Made by a program: the position numbers and the translations under genes. From NCBI GenBank assembly GCA_945878555.1, contig CAMDWI010000016.1, positions 32,631 to 96,630 of the forward strand: DNA of 64,000 nucleotides. The letters are read 5' to 3'. The notes below the pieces were generated by a model, which saw nothing but the letters and a program-made list of their open reading frames with translations, was not told where the DNA came from and searched no databases. Positions 34,794 to 45,991 of the stretch are shown in pieces; position 1 is the first letter of the stretch, and the number at the start of each line of letters is the position of its first letter. The stretch is from Klebsiella pneumoniae (GTDB taxonomy: Bacteria; Pseudomonadota; Gammaproteobacteria; Eutrophobiales; Eutrophobiaceae).

Positions 34794-34822
34794 TTGAAAT
34801 TGGATTCTATACGCTGTAGTAT
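34794..34822 (+). promoter_or_regulatory. Promoter for initiator tRNA and the rimP-nusA-infB operon
   Basis: TTGAAA (34794-34799), 17-base spacer, TAGTAT (34817-34822). The tRNA begins 13 bases after the -10. The GC-rich stretch between (GCGGCACC) resembles the discriminator of stringently controlled stable-RNA promoters. Confidence 0.65.
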
Positions 34823-34835
34823 GCGGCACCTCAAT

Positions 34836-34912
<77 letters not shown>

Positions 34913-34924
34913 TTTTTATGACGG

Positions 34925-34949
34925 GGCCCCGGTAAATCGGGGCCTTTTT
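34925..34949 (+). terminator. Intrinsic terminator after the initiator tRNA
   Basis: Stem GGCCCCG/CGGGGCC (34925-34931, 34938-34944), loop GTAAAT, five T. It would make a discrete tRNA transcript, with partial read-through into rimP expected from the conserved arrangement. Confidence 0.8.
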
Positions 34950-35048
34950 GTTGGTGTATTAGTGTAATTTTTTGTTAAATTTGTTTCTGGCAGGATGAAT
35001 AAACTCTGGCTATACTTGACAGAAGTTTTACGCTAAGTTTCTGAAAAG

Positions 35049-35073
35049 TGGGCCTTGAGCCCATTTTTTTTTT
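35049..35073 (+). promoter_or_regulatory. Attenuator-like hairpin in the rimP leader
   Basis: Short stem TGGGC/GCCCA (35049-35053, 35059-35063) with loop CTTGA and ten T, just 8 bases before the rimP ATG. A similar hairpin precedes rimP in other gammaproteobacteria, where NusA controls operon read-through. Confidence 0.6.
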
Positions 35074-35080
35074 CAGGCTT

Positions 35081-35566
35081 ATGTATAAACAGAACAGAAA
35101 AATTGTTGAGTTAATAGAACCCGTGGTTTTGGCCATGGGCTATGAGCTATGGGGTGTGGAATACCTCGCCCAGGGCAGATACTCCCTGCTGCGTATATAT
35201 ATAGACAAGGCAGACGGAATAACCCTGTCGGATTGTGAACAGGTCAGTCGCCAGGTGACCGGTGTCCTGGATGTAGAGGATCCCATACAGGGAGCGTATA
35301 ACCTGGAAGTCTCCTCACCTGGCCTCGACAGACCCCTGTTCACCTTGTCCCAGTTTGCCCGCTATATCGATAATGAGGCACGTTTGACATTATCGCTCAA
35401 ACTGGAGGGGAGACGTAAACTGACAGGAAAGATTACAGGTACGGACGAAAACCTTGTGTTGATGCTAGTAGAAGGCAAACTCTACAAGGTTCCGGCGGAT
35501 TCGATAGACAACGCCAGGCTGGTTCCGGAAATAGACATTAATAAAGGTAACAAGAGAGAGCATTGA
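35081..35566 (+). CDS. rimP: Ribosome maturation factor RimP
   Basis: A 161-residue 30S assembly factor. Typical segments are the N-terminal [11 protein letters not shown] equivalent ([11 protein letters not shown]), [23 protein letters not shown], and [13 protein letters not shown] mid-protein. The ATG at 35081 fits the family start; a longer in-frame reading at 35048 runs through the leader hairpin. Its stop overlaps the nusA start (TGATG), a translational coupling. Confidence 0.95.
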   Translation: MYKQNRKIVELIEPVVLAMGYELWGVEYLAQGRYSLLRIYIDKADGITLSDCEQVSRQVTGVLDVEDPIQGAYNLEVSSPGLDRPLFTLSQFARYIDNEARLTLSLKLEGRRKLTGKITGTDENLVLMLVEGKLYKVPADSIDNARLVPEIDINKGNKREH

Positions 35567-37083
35567 TGAATAAAGAAATCCTGATGGTTGTGGACGTTGT
35601 TTCGAACGAGAAAGGCGTCGCAAAAGAGATTATCTTTCAGGCAATCGAGGCGGCCCTGGCCAGTGCCACGAAGAAACGTCACCGTGAAGATATCGAGTCA
35701 CGTGTCTTGATTGACCGTGAAACCGGTGATTATGAGACCTTTCGCCAGTGGGAAGTTTTGCCTGATGAGGTGGATGTAGTTGAATTTCCGACCCGCCAGA
35801 TCAAACTGTCCGCTGCGCGCGAGAAAAACCCGGTACTGAATATTGGTGAGTTTCTGGAAGAGCCGATGCCTTCTGTCGAATTCGGTCGTATCGCTGCCCA
35901 GACAGCCAAGCAAGTCATCGTGCAGAAGGTACGCGAAGCTGAACGAAATCAGGTCGTTGATGCCTATCGTAATCGGGTAGGCGAGATGGTAGGTGGTATC
36001 GTCAAGCGTGTTGAACGAGGCAATGTATCTATTGATCTCGGTAATAATGCAGAGGCCATCATTCCGCGTGAGGAGATGATCCCGCGTGAAGCCGTACGTC
36101 CGGGTGATCGTGTACGTGCGTATCTGAAGGAAGTGCGTTCTGAAATCCGCGGCCCGCAGCTGTTTTTAAGCCGGACTGCGCCGGAGTTACTGGTTGAATT
36201 GTTCAAGATCGAGGTGCCGGAAATCAATGAAGGCATGATCTCGATTATCAGTGGCGCACGGGATCCAGGTTCGCGCGCAAAAATTGCGGTCAAGGCCAAT
36301 GACGCGCGTATTGATCCGATTGGCGCTTGTGTCGGTATGCGCGGATCGCGTGTGCAGGCGGTTTCCAACGAGCTGGGTGGTGAACGGGTTGATATCATCC
36401 TCTGGGACGAAAACCCGGCCCAGTTTGTCATAAATGCGATGGCTCCGGCCGAGGTGGCCTCCATCCTGGTGGACGAGGATTCGCATAGTATGGAAGTGGC
36501 TGTCGCCGAGGAGAACCTGTCACAGGCAATCGGCCGTGGTGGCCAGAACGTCAGGCTTGCAAGTGAACTGACTGGCTGGGAACTGAATGTGATGTCAGTG
36601 CAGCAGGCAGATGCGAAAAGCGAAATCGAATCCCAGGAACTGGCCAAGTTATTTATGGATCATCTCGGTGTGGATGAGGAAGTGGCGAATATCCTGGTGC
36701 AGGAAGGATTTTCCAGCATCGAGGAAGTGGCCTATGTGCCTGAGAGCGAAATGGCCGATATCGAGGAGTTTGATGAGTCACTGGTGAAGGAAATCCGGGA
36801 TCGTGCACGTGATGTCATGTTGACACGTGCGATCGTAAAGGAAGAAAAGCTGGGTGATGTGACGCCAGCAGACGATCTGCTGACGATGGAAGGAATGGAT
36901 GAGGCGCTGGCTTATGAACTGGCCTCGCGCGGTGTGGTAACGATGGAAGATCTTGCCGAACAGTCGATAGATGAATTGCTGGAAATCGACGGTCTGGACA
37001 AGGAACGGGCAGGTAAACTGATCATGACCGCACGCATTCCCTGGTTTGCCACCGGGGAAACCAGTGCCGGGGAGAGGGCATAA
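35566..37083 (+). CDS. nusA: Transcription termination/antitermination factor NusA
   Basis: A 505-residue RNA polymerase-binding factor. In order are the N-terminal polymerase-binding domain (about 1-130), S1 domain (about 135-200), KH1 (about 230-280: [25 protein letters not shown]), KH2 (about 300-350: [18 protein letters not shown]), and two C-terminal helix-hairpin-helix acidic repeats (about 360-495: [26 protein letters not shown] and [27 protein letters not shown]). The double acidic repeats are typical of gammaproteobacteria. Start chosen is ATG 35566, overlapping the rimP stop. Confidence 0.96.
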   Translation: MNKEILMVVDVVSNEKGVAKEIIFQAIEAALASATKKRHREDIESRVLIDRETGDYETFRQWEVLPDEVDVVEFPTRQIKLSAAREKNPVLNIGEFLEEPMPSVEFGRIAAQTAKQVIVQKVREAERNQVVDAYRNRVGEMVGGIVKRVERGNVSIDLGNNAEAIIPREEMIPREAVRPGDRVRAYLKEVRSEIRGPQLFLSRTAPELLVELFKIEVPEINEGMISIISGARDPGSRAKIAVKANDARIDPIGACVGMRGSRVQAVSNELGGERVDIILWDENPAQFVINAMAPAEVASILVDEDSHSMEVAVAEENLSQAIGRGGQNVRLASELTGWELNVMSVQQADAKSEIESQELAKLFMDHLGVDEEVANILVQEGFSSIEEVAYVPESEMADIEEFDESLVKEIRDRARDVMLTRAIVKEEKLGDVTPADDLLTMEGMDEALAYELASRGVVTMEDLAEQSIDELLEIDGLDKERAGKLIMTARIPWFATGETSAGERA

Positions 37084-39603
37084 ATGCCTGAAGTTACAGT
37101 ACGTCAATATGCGGATGTCATCGGCATACCGGTAGACCGCCTGCTGGAGCAACTGCTCGAGGCGGGTATACAGGGCAAAGTCGAAAGTGACGTCATTACC
37201 GATAGCGAAAAGTCTGACCTGCTCGGTTTTCTGCGTCGCAAACATGGCAAGGATACCGCTTCAGAACCGAAAAAAATCACACTGAAACGCAAGTCAGTCA
37301 GTGAAATAAAGGTCCCGGTATCTGCACCAGGTAGCCGGACAAAACAGCGAGCCAAAACAGTCAGTGTTGAGTACCGTAAACGCAAGACCTACGCAAAACG
37401 TGGGGCGATCGAAGAGGAAGAAGAGGCCAGACAGAAGGCAATAGATGAAGTTGCTGCCCAGGCGGCAGAGGTCGAACGTCTTGCCGCTGAGGTTGTTGCG
37501 GCCGAGAAGGCGAGACTGGAACAGGCCGCCGCCGAGGCTGCCGCTGCCCTGATCGAATCACGCAAGGAAAAACCGGCGAAGACAGAAAGCAGGACGGAGG
37601 CAGTGAGTGTGGCCGCAGTCCCCGCGGTTCCGGCTTCTGATAAACAGGGCGCAGCGAAGACCTCGCCCACGGAAACCGCATGGGTGAAACCATCTGAACC
37701 CGGCGGTAAAAAGGCCGATAAAGGAATCTACCGCAAGGAACTGCATGTGGCCTCGGAAAAATCAGGCCGCCGCAAGAAAAAGCCATCGCGTACACCCGCT
37801 GTCGTCAGTCGACCGTCTCAGCATGCATTTGAAATGCCGACCGCACCGATTGTGCGTACAGTCGAGATCCCTGAAAGTATTACTGTTGCCGAACTTGCAG
37901 CGCGTATGTCGGTAAAGGGCACCGAAGTTGTCAAGGTGATGATGAATCTTGGCAGCATGGTCACCATTAACCAGACTATCGACCAGGAAACGGCCGCCAT
38001 TGTCGTCAACGAAATGGGCCACAAGGCCACCTTGCTGAAGGAAAATGCGCTTGAAGAAGAGATAGTCCACTCTGCTGTCGCTGATGCGGACAAGATCACC
38101 CGTCCGCCGGTGGTCACGATCATGGGGCATGTCGACCATGGCAAGACCTCGCTGCTGGATTATATCCGTCGTACCAAGGTGGCTGCGGGTGAGGCCGGTG
38201 GTATTACCCAACATATCGGTGCCTATAGTGTGAACAGTTCACATGGCAGGATCACCTTCCTTGATACGCCCGGACATGAGGCCTTTACCGCAATGCGCGC
38301 GCGCGGTGCCAGGGCCACTGACATCGTTATCATTGTTATTGCTGCCGATGACGGCGTGATGCCGCAGACTGAAGAAGCAATCAAGCACGCCAAGCTGGCC
38401 AAGGTACCGATGATTGTTGCTGTGAACAAGATAGACAAGCCCTCAGCAGATCCGGAACGTGTGCGCCAGGAATTGACCAAGTTTGAGGTCATCCCGGAAG
38501 AATGGGGTGGTGATACCATATTTGTAAACGTCTCCGCTGCCACGGGCCAGGGTGTAGAACAGCTACTCGACAGCATAATTGTGCAGGCAGAAGTGATGGA
38601 ACTGAAGGCGGCTAACAAGGGCCTGGCCTCCGGTGTGGTCATTGAGTCCAGACTCGATCGTGGGCGTGGACCGGTAGCAACCATACTCGTGCAGAACGGC
38701 GAACTGAACAAGGGCGATGTCATCCTGACCGGGCATGAGTTCGGTCGGGTACGCGCGCTGTATGATGAAAATGGCAAGGAAGTGACGGCAGCCGGCCCAT
38801 CGATGCCGGTAGAGGTGCTGGGACTTTCCGGTACACCGAATGCAGGTGATGAAATTATTGTCGTCCCGGATGAGAAGAAGGCCCGTGAGATTGCCCTGTT
38901 TCGTCAGGGTAAATACCGTGAGGTCAAACTTGCCAAACAGCATGCCTCTAAACTTGAAAATGTACTGTCGCAAATGGGTGAGGCCGAAGGCGCCGTACTC
39001 AACCTGCTGGTCAAGGCGGATGTGCAGGGCTCGTCCGAGGCATTGGTAGATTCCTTAAAACGACTCTCATCCACCGAGGTCAAGGTGGTGATTATCAGCA
39101 GCGGTGTCGGTGGCATTACCGAGTCCGATGTCAATCTTGCCAAGGCCTCGACGGGTGTTGTTATCGGTTTTAACGTGCGTGCGGACAGTGCCTCACGCAA
39201 ACTTGCCGACGATGAAGGTGTCGAAATCCGTTACTACAGCATCATTTATGATGTTATCGACGATGTTAAGAAGGCGATCAGCGGATTGCTGGAACCGGAA
39301 ATTCGCGAACAAATCATCGGTATCGCCGAGGTGAAGGAAGTATTCAAGTCGCCAAAACTGGGTGATATTGCCGGTTGTCTGGTGACCACCGGTGTAGTTC
39401 GCAGGAAGAATCCAATACGTGTGTTGCGAGACAATATTGTAATTTTTGAAGGTGAACTGGAATCACTGCGTCGTTTCAAGGACGATGTCAACGAGGTGAA
39501 GTCGGGTACCGAATGTGGTATCGGCGTGAAAAATTATAATGAAATCAAAATCGGGGATCAGATTGAGGTATTCGAGCGCGTCACGATAGCTCGCAGTATC
39601 TGA
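37084..39603 (+). CDS. infB: Translation initiation factor IF-2
   Basis: An 839-residue GTPase that brings initiator tRNA to the 30S subunit. It has an N-terminal IF2_N domain (about 1-50), a long charged, Ala/Glu-rich linker with coiled-coil character (about 100-170), a second IF2_N (about 262-315), then the G domain with [12 protein letters not shown] (G1), DTPGHEAF (G3) and NKIDKPSAD (G4). The C-terminal C1/C2 domains end at about 839. It follows nusA with no gap. Internal starts that give shorter isoforms are known in E. coli; none was assigned here. Confidence 0.97.
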   Translation: MPEVTVRQYADVIGIPVDRLLEQLLEAGIQGKVESDVITDSEKSDLLGFLRRKHGKDTASEPKKITLKRKSVSEIKVPVSAPGSRTKQRAKTVSVEYRKRKTYAKRGAIEEEEEARQKAIDEVAAQAAEVERLAAEVVAAEKARLEQAAAEAAAALIESRKEKPAKTESRTEAVSVAAVPAVPASDKQGAAKTSPTETAWVKPSEPGGKKADKGIYRKELHVASEKSGRRKKKPSRTPAVVSRPSQHAFEMPTAPIVRTVEIPESITVAELAARMSVKGTEVVKVMMNLGSMVTINQTIDQETAAIVVNEMGHKATLLKENALEEEIVHSAVADADKITRPPVVTIMGHVDHGKTSLLDYIRRTKVAAGEAGGITQHIGAYSVNSSHGRITFLDTPGHEAFTAMRARGARATDIVIIVIAADDGVMPQTEEAIKHAKLAKVPMIVAVNKIDKPSADPERVRQELTKFEVIPEEWGGDTIFVNVSAATGQGVEQLLDSIIVQAEVMELKAANKGLASGVVIESRLDRGRGPVATILVQNGELNKGDVILTGHEFGRVRALYDENGKEVTAAGPSMPVEVLGLSGTPNAGDEIIVVPDEKKAREIALFRQGKYREVKLAKQHASKLENVLSQMGEAEGAVLNLLVKADVQGSSEALVDSLKRLSSTEVKVVIISSGVGGITESDVNLAKASTGVVIGFNVRADSASRKLADDEGVEIRYYSIIYDVIDDVKKAISGLLEPEIREQIIGIAEVKEVFKSPKLGDIAGCLVTTGVVRRKNPIRVLRDNIVIFEGELESLRRFKDDVNEVKSGTECGIGVKNYNEIKIGDQIEVFERVTIARSI

Positions 39604-39800
39604 TTACCGTACTGTATCAACCGGTATCCTGTCCGCCTGCATTCAGGCAGGGTGCCGGGTGATATCCGATCAGTGCAGCCTGTGGTCCGGTCAGCTTTCC
39701 GGCGTGTTACCGGGCCATATCAATCCTGACCTCTGTCGTACATACCCGGAATTAGTGTGCAGTAAATTACAGCCTGTCCCTGCTATGGAGATGAAAACCT

Positions 39801-40184
39801 ATGCCTAAAGAATTCGGTCGTAACAAGCGGGTTGCTGATCAGGTACAGCGTGAGCTGGCAGTGATGATTCAACGTGAACAGGGCGTACCAGGTTTGTCAC
39901 TGGTGACCGTCTCCTCGGTAGACCTGAGTCCGGATCTGTTGAATGCAAAGGTATTTGTGACCAGCCTGGGCACACACCCGGGCAAGGATGAGGTTGTGGC
40001 AATTCTGAACGATATGGCAGGACATTTCAGGCATCTGCTATCGAAAAAACTGACGATGCGCACTGTGCCCCGTCTGGCATTCGTCTATGACCATTCAGTG
40101 GAGCGTGGTACCTACCTGTCTGCCCTGATAGATTCAGTAATCCGGGGCAGTGATGATAAACAGGATAATACGGACAAAGAATGA
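39801..40184 (+). CDS. rbfA: Ribosome-binding factor A
   Basis: A 127-residue 30S assembly factor with a KH-like fold. Family segments are RVADQVQRELAVMIQRE near the start, VSSVDLSPDLLNAKVFVTSLG, and the C-terminal FVYDHSVERGTYLSALID. It starts about 200 bases after infB; that spacer holds only a weak hairpin and no gene. Its stop overlaps the truB start (ATGA). Confidence 0.95.
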   Translation: MPKEFGRNKRVADQVQRELAVMIQREQGVPGLSLVTVSSVDLSPDLLNAKVFVTSLGTHPGKDEVVAILNDMAGHFRHLLSKKLTMRTVPRLAFVYDHSVERGTYLSALIDSVIRGSDDKQDNTDKE

Positions 40185-41110
40185 ACAATAAAAAACGCAA
40201 GTCGCGTGGCAGGGACATCGACGGGATCCTGTTACTGGATAAACCGGCTGGCATAATGTCCAATGATGCACTGCAGATAGTAAAGAGGATGTTTAATGCT
40301 TCCAAGGCCGGCCACACCGGTAGCCTGGACAAACCGGCGACCGGGATGTTACCCCTCTGTTTCGGTGAGGCGACCAAATTTACCTCCTACCTGCTCAATG
40401 CTGATAAACATTACCGGGCACAATGCCATCTCGGTGTGATGACGACGACCGGTGATGCCGATGGTGAGGTCACCCTGACGCGTCCGGTGCCTGATAGCTT
40501 GACAGCGGCTGACATTAACCAGGTTCTGAAAGATTTTACCGGGGTCATTAGCCAGGTTCCGCCGATGCATTCCGCCCTCAAGCACAAGGGGCAACGTCTG
40601 TATACGCTTGCGTATCAGGGGATCGAGGTCGAGCGCCAGCCGCGAGAGGTCACAATCTACAGCATCAGCCTGTCCGACTTTGCCGGCGATCGGTTCAGTA
40701 TCAAAGTACATTGCTCCAAAGGTACCTACATCCGTACGCTGGTCGAGGATATCGGCAAGCAACTCGGATGTGGCGCCCACATAACCGGGCTACAACGCAC
40801 TGCCGTCGGGCCGTTTGTGTCAGGAATGATAAGTCTGGATGAGTTGGCTCGCCTGTCTGAGCAGGGTATGGAGGCACTGGACGCCTGCCTGCAGCCAATT
40901 GATGCCGTCATCCAGGATTTGCCTGATATCAAGCTGTCATCCTCTGTTGCGCGTTATCTGGTCCAGGGACAGCCGGTTATAATCCCGCATGCGCCAACCG
41001 GCGGCATGCTGCGTATCTACGATGAAAACGGGCGTTTTCTGGGCGTGGCGGAAGTGCTGGATGATGGCAGGATTGCACCAAGACGACTGGTTAATACCGC
41101 ACTGGTTTGA
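40181..41110 (+). CDS. truB: tRNA pseudouridine(55) synthase
   Basis: A 309-residue enzyme that makes pseudouridine 55 in the T loop of tRNAs. The catalytic region is GHTGSLDKPATGMLPL (Asp near residue 49 of the catalytic loop), and YRAQCHLGVMTTTGDADGE and CSKGTYIRTLVEDIG are signatures. The C-terminal PUA-like domain is about 255-300. It overlaps rbfA by four bases and precedes rpsO. Confidence 0.96.
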   Translation: MNNKKRKSRGRDIDGILLLDKPAGIMSNDALQIVKRMFNASKAGHTGSLDKPATGMLPLCFGEATKFTSYLLNADKHYRAQCHLGVMTTTGDADGEVTLTRPVPDSLTAADINQVLKDFTGVISQVPPMHSALKHKGQRLYTLAYQGIEVERQPREVTIYSISLSDFAGDRFSIKVHCSKGTYIRTLVEDIGKQLGCGAHITGLQRTAVGPFVSGMISLDELARLSEQGMEALDACLQPIDAVIQDLPDIKLSSSVARYLVQGQPVIIPHAPTGGMLRIYDENGRFLGVAEVLDDGRIAPRRLVNTALV

Positions 41111-41142
41111 GAAAAATGGCGGTTATAATAGCGTGATTTACC

Positions 41143-41171
41143 TTGTTCATATCGGATCTCCTAGGTACAAT
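41143..41171 (+). promoter_or_regulatory. Promoter for rpsO
   Basis: TTGTTC (41143-41148), 17-base spacer, TACAAT (41166-41171), 40 bases before the rpsO start. It gives rpsO-pnp a transcript independent of the upstream operon. Confidence 0.6.
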
Positions 41172-41211
41172 ACGCGCCGTTTCTAAAGGCAGAATTCAGG
41201 AGTAATACCAG

Positions 41212-41481
41212 ATGGCATTAAATCAGCAAAAGAAAGCTGAAGTTATGAAAGATTATCAGCAAAAGGCAGAAGATACCGGTTCACCCGAGGTTCAGGTGGC
41301 GTTATTGACCGCAAAAATTACTGATTTATCTGAACATTTCAAGGTTCACCAGAACGACAATCACTCCCGTCAGGGTCTGCTGAGAATGGTTAATCATCGG
41401 CGGAAATTACTGGATTATCTCAAGAGCACGGATTTAAACCGGTACCGCGAACTGATAGCCAGGCTCGGTCTGCGTAAGTAA
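41212..41481 (+). CDS. rpsO: 30S ribosomal protein S15
   Basis: An 89-residue primary rRNA-binding protein of the small subunit. Signature segments are [21 protein letters not shown] and [20 protein letters not shown]. Length is exactly the bacterial norm. A GGAG ribosome site precedes the ATG. In E. coli it represses its own translation. It is followed by the processing hairpin ahead of pnp. Confidence 0.97.
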   Translation: MALNQQKKAEVMKDYQQKAEDTGSPEVQVALLTAKITDLSEHFKVHQNDNHSRQGLLRMVNHRRKLLDYLKSTDLNRYRELIARLGLRK

Positions 41482-41494
41482 GTACCTGTAACAA

Positions 41495-41549
41495 GCATGG
41501 GTTTCACATGATTTGAAGCAATAGAAACTGCTTCATTGTGAATCCATGC
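41495..41549 (+). promoter_or_regulatory. RNase III-type hairpin in the rpsO-pnp intergenic region
   Basis: A long imperfect stem: GCATGG (41495-41500) with CCATGC, TTCACA with TGTGAA, and GAAGCA with TGCTTC around an 8-base loop ATAGAAAC. In E. coli a double-stranded pnp leader at the same place is cut by RNase III so that PNPase can shut down its own synthesis. Position and shape match. Confidence 0.65.
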
Positions 41550-41612
41550 CTGTCCTTCTTTTGTTTACCGTCGTAATTACTTTTAATTTCAAGATAATAT
41601 TGGGGAATTGAT

Positions 41613-43709
41613 ATGAGCAAAGTCACCAAAGAATTTCAATATGGCGACAAGACTATCGTCCTGGAAACCGGCAGAATTGCCAGGCAGGCATCTGGTGCGG
41701 TGATGGTCAGTATGGGGGAGACCGTAGTATTGGTCACCTGCGTAGCTGCCAGGGATGCCAGCCCGGATCGAGATTTCTTCCCGTTGACAGTCGATTACCA
41801 GGAAAAGACCTACGCCGCCGGCAAGATACCCGGTGGTTTCTTCAAACGCGAAGGCAGACTTTCCGAGAAAGAAACACTGACTTCCCGCCTGATTGACCGC
41901 CCCGTACGTCCGCTGTTCCCCAAGGATTTCAAGAATGAAGTACAAATAATTGCAAACGTATTGTCACTGGATCCACAGATAAATCCGGATATCCCGGCGA
42001 TGATAGGTGCATCTGCTGCAATCATGTTGTCCGGTGTGCCGTTTAACGGTCCGATTGGCGCCGCCCGCGTCGGCTACAAGGATGGCAATTATCTGCTGAA
42101 TCCGGGCAATGAAGAACTGGCCAGTTCGGATCTGGATCTCGTTGTTGCCGGAACAAGCACCTCCGTGCTGATGGTTGAGTCCGAGGCCAGGCAATTGTCC
42201 GAGGAAGTCATGCTGGGCGCAGTCACTTTCGGACATGAGCAGATGCAGGTTGTGATCAGTAATATCATTGAATTCGCAAAGGCTGCCAAGGTGAAGGCCT
42301 GGGACTGGAAGGCGCCGCAAAAGGATGCGGATCTGTATGCTGAGGTGGACAAGCGTTGCTCTGACCTGTTGCATGAGGCCTACTCAATTACAGACAAGCT
42401 TAGTCGGCGTGAAAGAATTGAAGAGATCCACAGTGAGGTAACCGCTTCGATACTGCAGGCCAATCCGGAACGCTGGACGGATCGACAAATTGGGGAAGTG
42501 ATTGAAGGTCTGGAAAGCTCAATTGTGCGTGGTGGTATTATCGCCGGTGAGCCACGTATAGATGGCAGGGATCCGAAGAACATCCGTGACATTACTGTCG
42601 AGGTTGGTGTATTGCCAAGAACACACGGTTCCGCACTGTTTACCCGTGGCGAGACCCAGGCACTGGTAGTAACGACGCTCGGTACCGACCGTGACGCCCA
42701 GATCATTGATGCGATTGAGGGTGAGTACAAGGAAAAATTCATGTTCCATTACAACTTCCCCCCGTTCTGCGTGGGTGAGGTTGGTCGTATGGCAGGTCCA
42801 AAGCGTCGCGAGATTGGCCACGGTCGTCTGGCCAAGCGTGGTGTGATGGCGGTGATGCCGGACATGGAAAAATATCCGTACTCCATCCGTATCGTCTCCG
42901 AAATAACCGAATCAAATGGTTCAAGCTCAATGGCCTCTGTCTGCGGTAGCAGTCTGGCATTGATGGATGCCGGTGTCCCTATTGAAGCACCGGTTGCAGG
43001 TATCGCGATGGGCCTGATCAAGGAAGGCGACAAGTTTGTTGTGCTGTCCGACATCATGGGTGATGAAGATCACCTTGGTGATATGGACTTCAAGGTAGCC
43101 GGTACGGAAAAAGGTATCAGCGCACTGCAAATGGACATCAAGATTGATGGTATCACCCGGGAAATTATGCAGGTTGCCCTGGCCCAGGCGAAGGAAGGCC
43201 GCCTGCATATTCTGGACAAGATGACGGCCGGTATTACTACCCCGCGTCAGGAAATGTCTGAATATGCACCACGCATCACCATTATCCGAATCAATCCGGA
43301 GAAGATTCGTGACGTTATCGGTAAGGGCGGTGCAGTAATCCGCGCGCTGACCGAAGAGACCGGTACCACGATTGATATCGATGATGAAGGTACCGTCAAA
43401 ATCTACTCCAACGACAAGACTGCCAGTGATGCCGCACGTGCACGTATCGAGGCGCTGACCGCCGAGATCGAAGTTGGCAAGATCTACGAAGGTCGTGTAG
43501 CCAAGATTATGGATTTTGGTGCGTTCGTGAATGTGTTACCCGGCAAGGACGGTCTGGTTCATATTTCCCAGATTTCGGAAGAGCGAGTTGATAATGTAAC
43601 CGACAAGTTGTCCGAAGGTGATATGGTCAAGGTCAAGGTACTTGAAATTGATCGTCAGGGCAGGGTACGCCTGAGCATGAAGGCAGTGAATGAAGACAGC
43701 GGTAGCTGA
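41613..43709 (+). CDS. pnp: Polyribonucleotide nucleotidyltransferase (PNPase)
   Basis: A 698-residue 3'-5' phosphorolytic exoribonuclease. Two RNase PH domains (about 1-230 and 300-545) flank an all-helical linker. The second carries the active-site stretch near [22 protein letters not shown] and [20 protein letters not shown] (about 555-610: [21 protein letters not shown]) and S1 (about 620-690: [33 protein letters not shown]) follow. Length fits E. coli PNPase (711). An intrinsic terminator lies just after the stop. Confidence 0.97.
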   Translation: MSKVTKEFQYGDKTIVLETGRIARQASGAVMVSMGETVVLVTCVAARDASPDRDFFPLTVDYQEKTYAAGKIPGGFFKREGRLSEKETLTSRLIDRPVRPLFPKDFKNEVQIIANVLSLDPQINPDIPAMIGASAAIMLSGVPFNGPIGAARVGYKDGNYLLNPGNEELASSDLDLVVAGTSTSVLMVESEARQLSEEVMLGAVTFGHEQMQVVISNIIEFAKAAKVKAWDWKAPQKDADLYAEVDKRCSDLLHEAYSITDKLSRRERIEEIHSEVTASILQANPERWTDRQIGEVIEGLESSIVRGGIIAGEPRIDGRDPKNIRDITVEVGVLPRTHGSALFTRGETQALVVTTLGTDRDAQIIDAIEGEYKEKFMFHYNFPPFCVGEVGRMAGPKRREIGHGRLAKRGVMAVMPDMEKYPYSIRIVSEITESNGSSSMASVCGSSLALMDAGVPIEAPVAGIAMGLIKEGDKFVVLSDIMGDEDHLGDMDFKVAGTEKGISALQMDIKIDGITREIMQVALAQAKEGRLHILDKMTAGITTPRQEMSEYAPRITIIRINPEKIRDVIGKGGAVIRALTEETGTTIDIDDEGTVKIYSNDKTASDAARARIEALTAEIEVGKIYEGRVAKIMDFGAFVNVLPGKDGLVHISQISEERVDNVTDKLSEGDMVKVKVLEIDRQGRVRLSMKAVNEDSGS

Positions 43710-43732
43710 ATTCCTGGTAAGGCATAATGGAA

Positions 43733-43758
43733 AAAAGGGGCGGATAGCCCCTTTTTTT
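43733..43758 (+). terminator. Intrinsic terminator after pnp
   Basis: Stem AAAAGGGGC/GCCCCTTTT (43733-43741, 43747-43755), loop GGATA, continuing into a T run. Confidence 0.85.
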
Positions 43759-43865
43759 ATGGTACTTACCTGCGCCATGGCATATATCCCGCGACATGAT
43801 AGAGGATGTGTAAATGCGGACGACTTTAGGGTACGATCCGCTACTTTCAAGATGACACCAACAGT

Positions 43866-44711
43866 ATGAAACTGACTGGCAAGCAATTCAGATCCTGGAA
43901 CCGTAAGGCGATTACTCTGCTCGGCATGTCCGGCGTGGGCAAAACCCGGCTGGCCAATATTTTGCGCAAGAGTCACTGGTTTCACTATTCCTGTGACTAC
44001 CGGATTGGTACCCGGTATCTGGATGAGGCCATCCTGGATAACATCAAGTTACAGGCAATGCAGATACCCTTTCTCCAGGAATTATTGCGTTCGGACTCGA
44101 TCCATATTGGCAATAACCTCAGTATTGATAATCTGAAACCGCTGTCATCCTACCTGGGTAAACTCGGCAATCCGGGGTTGGGTGGAATTGGACTGGGCGA
44201 ATTCAAACACAGGCAGGCCCTGCATCGGGAGGCAGAAGTTGCCGCGATGAATGATGTGGCGAAGTTTATCCAGAAGGCCTATGAAATTTACGGTTACGAT
44301 CACTTTATCAATGATGCGAGTGGAAGTCTGTGTGAACTGGATGATGAACAGGTCATAACCCGGCTTGCTGAACACACACTGATTATCTATATCAAGGCGA
44401 CCGAGGAAAATGAAAAGGCCCTGATTGAACGCGCAGAATCGGATCCAAAACCGTTGTATTACCGTGAGTCATTTCTGGACGAACAACTGGCTGAATATCT
44501 GAAGCTGAACAATCTGGAATATGCTGCATTGATCAATCCGGATGATTTTGTACGCTGGGTATTCCCGCGCCTGTTCTACTCCCGTATACCACGATATGAG
44601 GAGATTGCCGATAACCACGGGTATACAGTCAGTACGAAAGACATTGAATCAGTCAGAAACGAAAAGGATTTTATCCGGGTCATTTCCAGGGTGCTGGACA
44701 GCCAGCCCTGA
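43866..44711 (+). CDS. Uncharacterised P-loop ATPase/kinase-like protein
   Basis: A 281-residue protein with one clear P-loop, LLGMSGVGKTRLA (about residues 18-30), close to the Walker A of adenylate-kinase-like proteins. Later it has a possible Walker B-like hydrophobic strand before an acidic residue (YDHFINDASGSL) and THTLIIYIKATEEN. There is no membrane helix or signal. The function is not recognised. It is 19 bases upstream of metA on the same strand and so probably co-expressed. Possible readings are an NTPase linked to methionine synthesis or an unrelated housekeeping protein. Confidence 0.75.
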   Translation: MKLTGKQFRSWNRKAITLLGMSGVGKTRLANILRKSHWFHYSCDYRIGTRYLDEAILDNIKLQAMQIPFLQELLRSDSIHIGNNLSIDNLKPLSSYLGKLGNPGLGGIGLGEFKHRQALHREAEVAAMNDVAKFIQKAYEIYGYDHFINDASGSLCELDDEQVITRLAEHTLIIYIKATEENEKALIERAESDPKPLYYRESFLDEQLAEYLKLNNLEYAALINPDDFVRWVFPRLFYSRIPRYEEIADNHGYTVSTKDIESVRNEKDFIRVISRVLDSQP

Positions 44712-44730
44712 ACAACGGGAACATTACACA

Positions 44731-45798
44731 ATGCCATTGGTCGCAAATTCAAATCTACCCAGCTTTTCCCGTCTGAGTCAGGAGGGAGAAACCGTCATCT
44801 CGAGCGAGCATGCGGTCCATCAGGATATTCGTGAGCTGCATATCGGTTTGTTGAACATGATGCCGGACAAGGCGCTCGAGGCCACCGAACGCCAGTTTCT
44901 GCGACTGGTAGGGGAGAGCAACCAGATTGCGCAGTTTTATGTGTATCCATTTACGCTGAAAGAGATCCATCGCAGCGATGAAGGCAGGGCACATATCGAT
45001 CAGTACTATATGGATGTTGATGCAATCAAGGAACAGGGACTGGATGCCTTGATTATTACAGGCGCAAACGTGGTTGGTGCAGAATTGTCAGCGCAATCAT
45101 TCTGGAAACCGCTCAAGGAGATTACCGACTGGGCATATGATAACGTCACCTCGACCCTGTGTTCCTGTCTGGCCACCCACGCCTTACTGGAGTTTCGTTA
45201 TGGCCTGAAACGCAGGCCCTTGCCCGAGAAACGGTGGGGAGTATATCCACACCGTGTGACCGACAAGACCCATCCACTGGTAACCGGCGTGAATACCCGG
45301 TTTGACGTACCGCATTCGCGTTACAATCAGGTTGATCGCGCCCAGTTCGAACAGGCTGGTCTGGATATCCTGGTCGAGAGTGCAGAGGCCGGAGTACACC
45401 TGGCTGTTAGTGAAGACGGATTCCGGATTGTATTCTGTCAGGGCCATCCTGAGTACGATACTAACAGCCTGATGAAGGAGTACAAGCGTGAGGTTGGTCG
45501 TTATATTTACGAGGGACTGAATGAATACCCGCAATTCCCGGAAAATTATTTCGGAATCACCAATGCTGCACTACTTGATGAATATCGTGACCGCGTCATT
45601 CTGGCACGTCGCCGAAAAACAACTCCGCCGCTGTTTCCAGAGCATCTGATTGTGCCGACGCTTGATAATACCTGGCATGACAGTGCCGAGACGGTCATCA
45701 ATAACTGGATAGGCAAGGTCTATCACTTGACCGATATCGATCGTCGTAAACCTTTTCGTCCCGGAGTGAACCCTCTGGACCCGCTGTTGCGCTTATAG
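44731..45798 (+). CDS. metA: Homoserine O-succinyltransferase (MetA family)
   Basis: A 355-residue homoserine trans-acylase of methionine synthesis, class I glutamine amidotransferase-like fold. The N-terminus has IRELHIGLLNMMPDKALEATERQ and the active Cys region is TLCSCLATHALLEF. The catalytic His and Glu lie in CQGHPEYD (about residue 236). Length is longer than E. coli MetA (309), with an extended C-terminal segment. The ATG at 44731 lies 19 bases after the ATPase stop; a longer reading into that gene is not credible. Acetyl- versus succinyl-CoA use cannot be decided by eye. Confidence 0.88.
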   Translation: MPLVANSNLPSFSRLSQEGETVISSEHAVHQDIRELHIGLLNMMPDKALEATERQFLRLVGESNQIAQFYVYPFTLKEIHRSDEGRAHIDQYYMDVDAIKEQGLDALIITGANVVGAELSAQSFWKPLKEITDWAYDNVTSTLCSCLATHALLEFRYGLKRRPLPEKRWGVYPHRVTDKTHPLVTGVNTRFDVPHSRYNQVDRAQFEQAGLDILVESAEAGVHLAVSEDGFRIVFCQGHPEYDTNSLMKEYKREVGRYIYEGLNEYPQFPENYFGITNAALLDEYRDRVILARRRKTTPPLFPEHLIVPTLDNTWHDSAETVINNWIGKVYHLTDIDRRKPFRPGVNPLDPLLRL

Positions 45799-45991
45799 GT
45801 TCGTAACAGGTGATATGAGCGGATACCAATTTACAGTTCGGTAGGGATAGAATCACATGCATGTATCCAGGCAAAAGCCATAAAAAAACAACTGCAATAT
45901 TGATGTCAATTTTTTAGTTAAATACGTGACTGTTTTCCTGTCTGCCGATACCGGGAGATGAGATTAATGTCAGATCGACGGAGGACTATAT

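Noticed and set aside
34925..34949. The hairpin after the tRNA as a riboswitch for rimP.
   Set aside because: It is a plain GC stem with a short loop and a T run, i.e. a terminator. A second small hairpin near rimP is the more likely control site.
39604..39800. A small gene in the 197-base infB-rbfA spacer.
   Set aside because: No frame with a ribosome site was found; only a weak CCTGC-type hairpin is present without a T run.
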